From assembly GCA_035235625.1 (NCBI GenBank), contig CP141140.1:44077351-44141350 (forward strand): a DNA stretch of 64,000 nt. Reading direction: 5' to 3'. The DNA comes from Saururus chinensis. Its lineage: Eukaryota > Streptophyta > Magnoliopsida > Piperales > Saururaceae. Below the pieces are notes generated by a model that saw only the letters and a program-made list of their open reading frames with translations, did not search any database and was not told the origin of the DNA. Within the stretch, counting starts at the first letter, position 1, and each line of letters starts with the position of its first letter. Below are positions 60,238-64,000 of this stretch, piece by piece. A program made the translations under genes and the position numbers.

Positions 60238-60438
60238 CTCCTTACATCCTATATTAATAGCTTCATTTAGCAAAAATGTTTGTTCCTTATTAATAGCTCC
60301 ATTTTGTTCAATTTAATTCGTTGGGTATTTAGAAAAGAGTATCATAAGCTTATTTTTCCTTCTCTTTGATGTGTGTTTCACCATTCAATAAAAATAACTA
60401 TTTTCCCAAATGTAGCTATTAATATTGGACATAGGAAG
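60238..60438. mobile_element. Stowaway MITE
   Basis: Inverted ends CTCCTTACATCCTATATTAA and (reverse complement) CTTCCTATGTCCAATATTAA, both continuing into TAGCT, flanked by TA (60236-60237, 60439-60440). 201 bp. End type and TA TSD fit Stowaway. Confidence 0.75.
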
Positions 60439-60442
60439 TACA

Positions 60443-60848
60443 TGTTGGATAATTTGTGTGTCATGCATGTCTGTATCTGTCTGTTTGGGCTGATTTGGGC
60501 TTGATATACATTGTTGGGCCATTCCTTGATAGCTTGATCTTTTGAGGAAACTTGATTTCTAACATGGTATCAAAGAGATATGTGGTCCTGATTTCCATCC
60601 TTGCCCCTGCCTTAGTTTTTTGTGCACATGCAAGCATCTGCATTCGTGAAATCATGCTTGTCTGTGCAGGGAAGTGTGGGATAATCTATGTGTCTCCATG
60701 TTTGCAATGCTTGTCTGTGCAGGGAAGTGTGGGATAATCTGTGTGTCTCCATGTTTGCATCTGTCTATTTGTGCCAATTTGGGCTTGATATACATTGTTG
60801 GGCCATTCCTTAACAACTTGAGCTTTTGAGATAACTGGGTTTCTAACA
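60443..60848 (+). mobile_element. TRIM element with complete LTRs
   Basis: LTRs 60443-60564 and 60728-60848 (about 121 bp each, TGT..GGATAAT to TTTCTAACA). A primer site TGGTATCAAAG starts at 60565, complementary to initiator tRNA-Met as in most plant LTR elements. A polypurine run CAGGGAAG sits directly before the 3' LTR. Flanks GTACA/ATACA match at 4 of 5. The internal part is only ~163 bp, without coding DNA. The tract plus the first LTR bases are present twice in a row (60656-60759, 52-bp step). Confidence 0.85.
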
Positions 60849-61707
60849 ATACATAACACAGAAAATATCCAAAGTCAAATTGGTTGGCCATGTTAAAATA
60901 CATATGAAATGGAAAGAATTATAAGGCTAATTCTTTTATGGAGCAAATTGGATGGTCAAGAGCATGGAACAAAATATTTCACTATTTTATTGAGGATGCT
61001 CTGCTGGAGAACAAATTTGTAGAAGAAAAAACAAACATTTTCCTTAGAAGGTTGCCATTGCTAGAATCTTTGCTGGAGCAGTCAATTGCTGTTGTTGATA
61101 GTCACCGGAATGTGACTGGATTGAGAGGTCATGAAGAGGTGCAGTGGGACAGGCAGGGGAGGAGGGTGAAAACAAAAAGAATTTTGGAAAGGGAGGGGCA
61201 AAGGCAATATCTCAAATATATCGCTAATATATAAGATATATCTCAGATATATATGGGATGTTGGGGAAGATACATTATTCCCCCATATCTTGTTTTGGTC
61301 AAGGGATGGATACTGATATATCTGAGATTTTACGAACCATAGTTTGGTCTTTTATTTGTCGGGCATTTTTTTCTTTTAAGTTTATGCTTATTATATAAGG
61401 CCCCTAATCTGTTGTAATAGCCCACTTTGCAGGAATAATAACTGGGTTAGTCCAGTTTGCCTTCGGGGCCCAAAAGCTTGAGCTTTGGCTCCCCCTTTGT
61501 GTTATTGTATTTGATGACAGATTATTCTCTCTCTCTCTAATGTAGGAAATAGTTCTCCATCACCTTAAGTGCGGAGCATTAGTCGGACAATAATAGCTTG
61601 AACATTTTTAGTTATGCCAATTATCTATTTTTGATAAAATGATCTGAATGTTGGGTGTAAAGCATGATTTATCCTCTTCTCTTTTATCTCCATTATCAAA
61701 CTTTACA
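60849..61707. other. Intergenic DNA
   Basis: 60938-61234 is open for 98 codons without a known domain. A (CT)n run lies near 61527-61538. Nothing else stands out. Confidence 0.3.
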
Positions 61708-62141
61708 TGGTACAGAGCCTAACATTGATCCAAATTAAGATTACAAATATCTCTCTCTCAAGTTTTTTTTGGGTGGGTCTGATTCTTTTCTAATTTTTAT
61801 TGGTATTTAGGGGTCTGTCTATTGCCTGTAATCTACAGACTATTTTTGAGCTTTTCTTTGGAGTTTTTGACTCAGTTTACCTCTGTTAAGACTTTATATA
61901 AATCTGGTTATGCTTTGTTGACAAGTATCTTGACAGTCCAAATTCCTTTTCTGCCTTGGAAGTCTGTTGGAGGTATTTAGGGGTCTGTCTATTGCCTGTA
62001 ATCTACAGACTATTTTTGAGCTTTTCTTTGGAGTTTTTTACTCAGTTTACCTCTGTTAAGACTTTATATAAATCTGGTTATGCTTTGTTGACGAGTATCT
62101 TGACAGTCCAAATTCCTTTTCTGCCTTGGAAGTCTGTTGGA
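61708..62141 (+). repeat. 170-bp tandem duplication beside a primer-site-like motif
   Basis: 61802-61971 and 61972-62141 are almost identical (about three differences), a recent duplication. At 61708 TGGTACAGAGCC resembles a degenerate tRNA-Met primer site after a ...TTTACA end, so the region may be the leader of a lost LTR element. Confidence 0.75.
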
Positions 62142-62504
62142 GGTATTAATATTATGATTATGTTGTATACCAACACAACTCAACTCATTATGTGTCACGT
62201 AGGCCTATGAAGGTGGAGTGGATCTTCTATTCAGTTTCATTTGCGTAACTATAATACAACTGTATATGATAAGTTAGAGACTGTAGTCAAGCGCAGAGAT
62301 CATGTAATGGCATGGGTCACGGGACCCTCCCACCTAGCCAAGGGGCAGGTTTATAAGTGTATGGCGCTAGCCACTTTGATGATTATTAAAGAACATAATG
62401 TTTCCTCCTCTCCTTCTCCCTATGAAGCCTAGGTACCTTGTGTCCTGCCTGGGACACAACATTAGTATCAAAGCCTCGTCCTAGCTATGGCAAAAGGCAA
62501 ACAA

Positions 62505-62663
62505 CCGGTGGTGGCCCAGGAGCGCCTGGCTGAGAACTCGATGGAAGCAATTGATAACCAGTGGTGGCCCGGGAGAGCCAGGCCGAGAACTCGATGGAAG
62601 CAATTGATAACCAGTGGTGGCCCAGGAGAGCCAGGCCAAGAACTCGATGGAAGCAATTGATAG
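62505..62663 (+). repeat. 53-bp triplication at the G2 gag start
   Basis: Units start at 62505, 62558 and 62611, each with GGTGGCCC, AGCC/GCCTGGC and GAGAACTCGATGGAAGCAAT. Since 53 is not a multiple of three, each copy shifts the gag frame. Confidence 0.85.
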
Positions 62664-63109
62664 CTGCCCACCGGCGACTCAAGTTGATCTAGCGGCAATG
62701 ATTACCTTGTTCAAGGAACTGAGCATGAATGTCCAGTAGCTAACAATGACGGTCACTCAACTCCAACCAGCATCAGAGGATGCCCTGCCTTACTCAAGAC
62801 AGCAGGCCTACTGTGCTGAAGGCGGGTGGCCTTTTCAGCCCCCTCCGGTTTGCATTTTGATGACTCCTCTGTTGTCAGGGATCTATCAAGCAAGAAAGGG
62901 AGGAAATGCTCCAATAGTAGGGGGAACACGGCCCAACATGTGTTCGAGGAAATGCTGCAATGTGGCTCAACTTAAGAAATCTCTCCGATGAGTTTGGGGC
63001 TGAATGGGAGGATTTTTCCAGCTATTGGGGAAGTTAAATGGTGGGCGCTGAACCACATTGATCCTTCTTTTCCATTGATCCTTCCCCTTATGATGATTTG
63101 ACGTTAGAA

Positions 63110-63480
63110 ATTTTGGTGCATTTATTCTTGGGTGCCTTCACCCCTTGGACGATGCGAGTCTAAGGACATTTGAAATGTCAACAAGTATCAGTTCTGATTG
63201 TCAGTGGCTTGACCTACAACTTCATTAATGACCGCTTGGAATGCCACATTATGGACTTGACATTATTTGATGTTTTCATAACACCTTCGGAGTGTGGACA
63301 TGTATTCTCAAGCAGTGCTCACCATTCAGGGTCACGCTTTTGTGGAAGCTCTTTACTTGCTGGCCATCAAGGGCACTGATGTGGTCTTTTGCATCCAATG
63401 GATGTTGCTCGATGTGGTATGGAATTTCAATGAGATGGTCATGCACTTCGAGGTGAATAGGCAACATGTTCGATTGTATG
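63110..63480 (+). pseudogene. G2 protease remnant
   Basis: Two frames together give the retropepsin landmarks: F-T-P-W-T-M, then a V-S-G active-site position in place of D-S-G (63200-63208), then N-F-I-N-D and F-D-V. After a shift come I-Q-G-H and I-Q-W-M with F-E-V. It is closely similar in layout to the G1 protease. Confidence 0.65.
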
Positions 63481-63539
63481 GACATAGCTAGGCCCTCTTC
63501 GGTCCATTCAGGCTGTCGGGTCCTTGTTTTGATATGCAC

Positions 63540-64000
63540 CCCAAGGCCTCTTCCTTCAATGATGAGCTGCAACTGACCCTATCCACCCCCCCTATGCAGG
63601 TTGACTTGCTCTCACTATTAGACGAGCATGGGGATATATTCGTGGAGCCAACAAGCTTGTTGCTTGTGCTCCATCATGACCATCGGGTTACGATTGTACC
63701 CGGTGCACCACCAGCTTATGTGAGGCACTATCACTATTCACACATCCAAAAGACGGAAATTGAGTGGTTGGTCTATGAGATGATTTCGTCTGGCCTCGTT
63801 TAGCCTAGCACTGGCTCATACTCTTTATTGTTCCTTGTTTTGAAGAAAGATGGCTCGTGACATGCCCTAAACACAATCAACATCAAAGATAAGTACCCCA
63901 TTTAGGTAATTGAGGTGCTGCATGATAAGCTGGTCGTATCTTGTGTCTTCAGCAAGCTAGATCTCCGCTTTGGCTACCATCAAATCCGGATGTACCCAAA
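63540..64000 (+). pseudogene. G2 reverse transcriptase N-terminal part
   Basis: Reading from 63534 gives the linker and Q-K-T-E-I-E-W-L-V-Y-E-M, then a stop where 'IRPS' is expected. Then come K-K-D-G-S, a stop, K-D-K-Y-P-I, a stop, and F-S-K-L-D-L-R-F-G-Y-H-Q-I-R at the window edge. The catalytic part lies beyond the window. Confidence 0.65.

Larger units (their letters stand above)
62462..64000 (+). mobile_element. Second decayed Ty3/gypsy element G2, runs off the window
   Basis: An LTR-like end (GGGACACAACA) is followed by a degenerate primer site TTAGTATCAAAGCC at 62462. Then come a gag start (ATG 62487), a protease remnant (63110-63480), the linker with L-D-E-H-G-D-I-F (63615-63650) and the RT start (K-D-K-Y-P-I and F-G-Y-H-Q-I near 63885-63985). 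The order matches G1. Stops and frameshifts occur throughout. The 5' LTR start was not found. Confidence 0.7.

Noticed and set aside
1-64000. tRNA, rRNA or snoRNA genes
   Set aside because: No cloverleaf with A and B boxes, rRNA-like block or C/D or H/ACA signature was recognised by eye; a tRNAscan/Infernal run would be needed to exclude them.

Overview
The window looks like a repeat-rich chromosome arm of a flowering plant. Two host genes can be supported: an egg-cell-secreted/ECA1-type prolamin-like peptide gene (minus strand, 7554-7913) and an intron-bearing PHD-finger gene of the AIPP2-like family (plus strand, 41876-49158). Both families are land-plant families. Everything else I can name is transposon DNA or unassigned AT-rich sequence. 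The species cannot be told from this window; a woody or large-genome eudicot or magnoliid is only a guess.

Layout. 1-5690: a broken family-A LTR, then a family-B LTR split by a second family-A solo LTR with a perfect CTTGT target-site duplication (TSD). 5728-5960: the tail of a Copia RNase H. 7500-8140: the ECA1-like gene with TATA box and polyA signal. 10498-13985: a clean family-B solo LTR. 16559-27737: a decayed Ty3/gypsy element (G1) that acts as host to a nest. Solo LTR D sits in its RT leader (TSD CTACC). Family-B LTR B3 sits in its RT gene in reverse (TSD CTTTC), and B3 carries D' and the family-A LTR A3. 27738-35708: family-B LTR B2, split by the 4.7-kb family-C insertion (TSD TATTC). 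36970-40700: small DNA transposons and short tandem repeats. 41876-49158: the PHD gene, whose first intron (about 4.4 kb) holds a tandem duplication with two TRIM elements. 50100-62140: MITEs, Copia fragments, a long inverted-repeat element and an intact-looking TRIM. 62462-64000: a second decayed gypsy element (G2) that runs off the window.

The most striking pattern is shared by the three long LTR families (A, B, C). Each has related termini, no visible internal region, and in mid-LTR a tandem array of short hairpins. Arm sequence changes between copies and families in a compensating way, while the B loop stays constant. In A3 the array has grown to eleven hairpins. This looks like selection on a folded RNA or cruciform DNA structure and is the best candidate here for something undescribed. 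The second theme is the PHD gene itself: a three-fold ~92-residue tandem repeat in its linker and a TE-filled first intron, in a family linked to transcription control through intronic heterochromatin.
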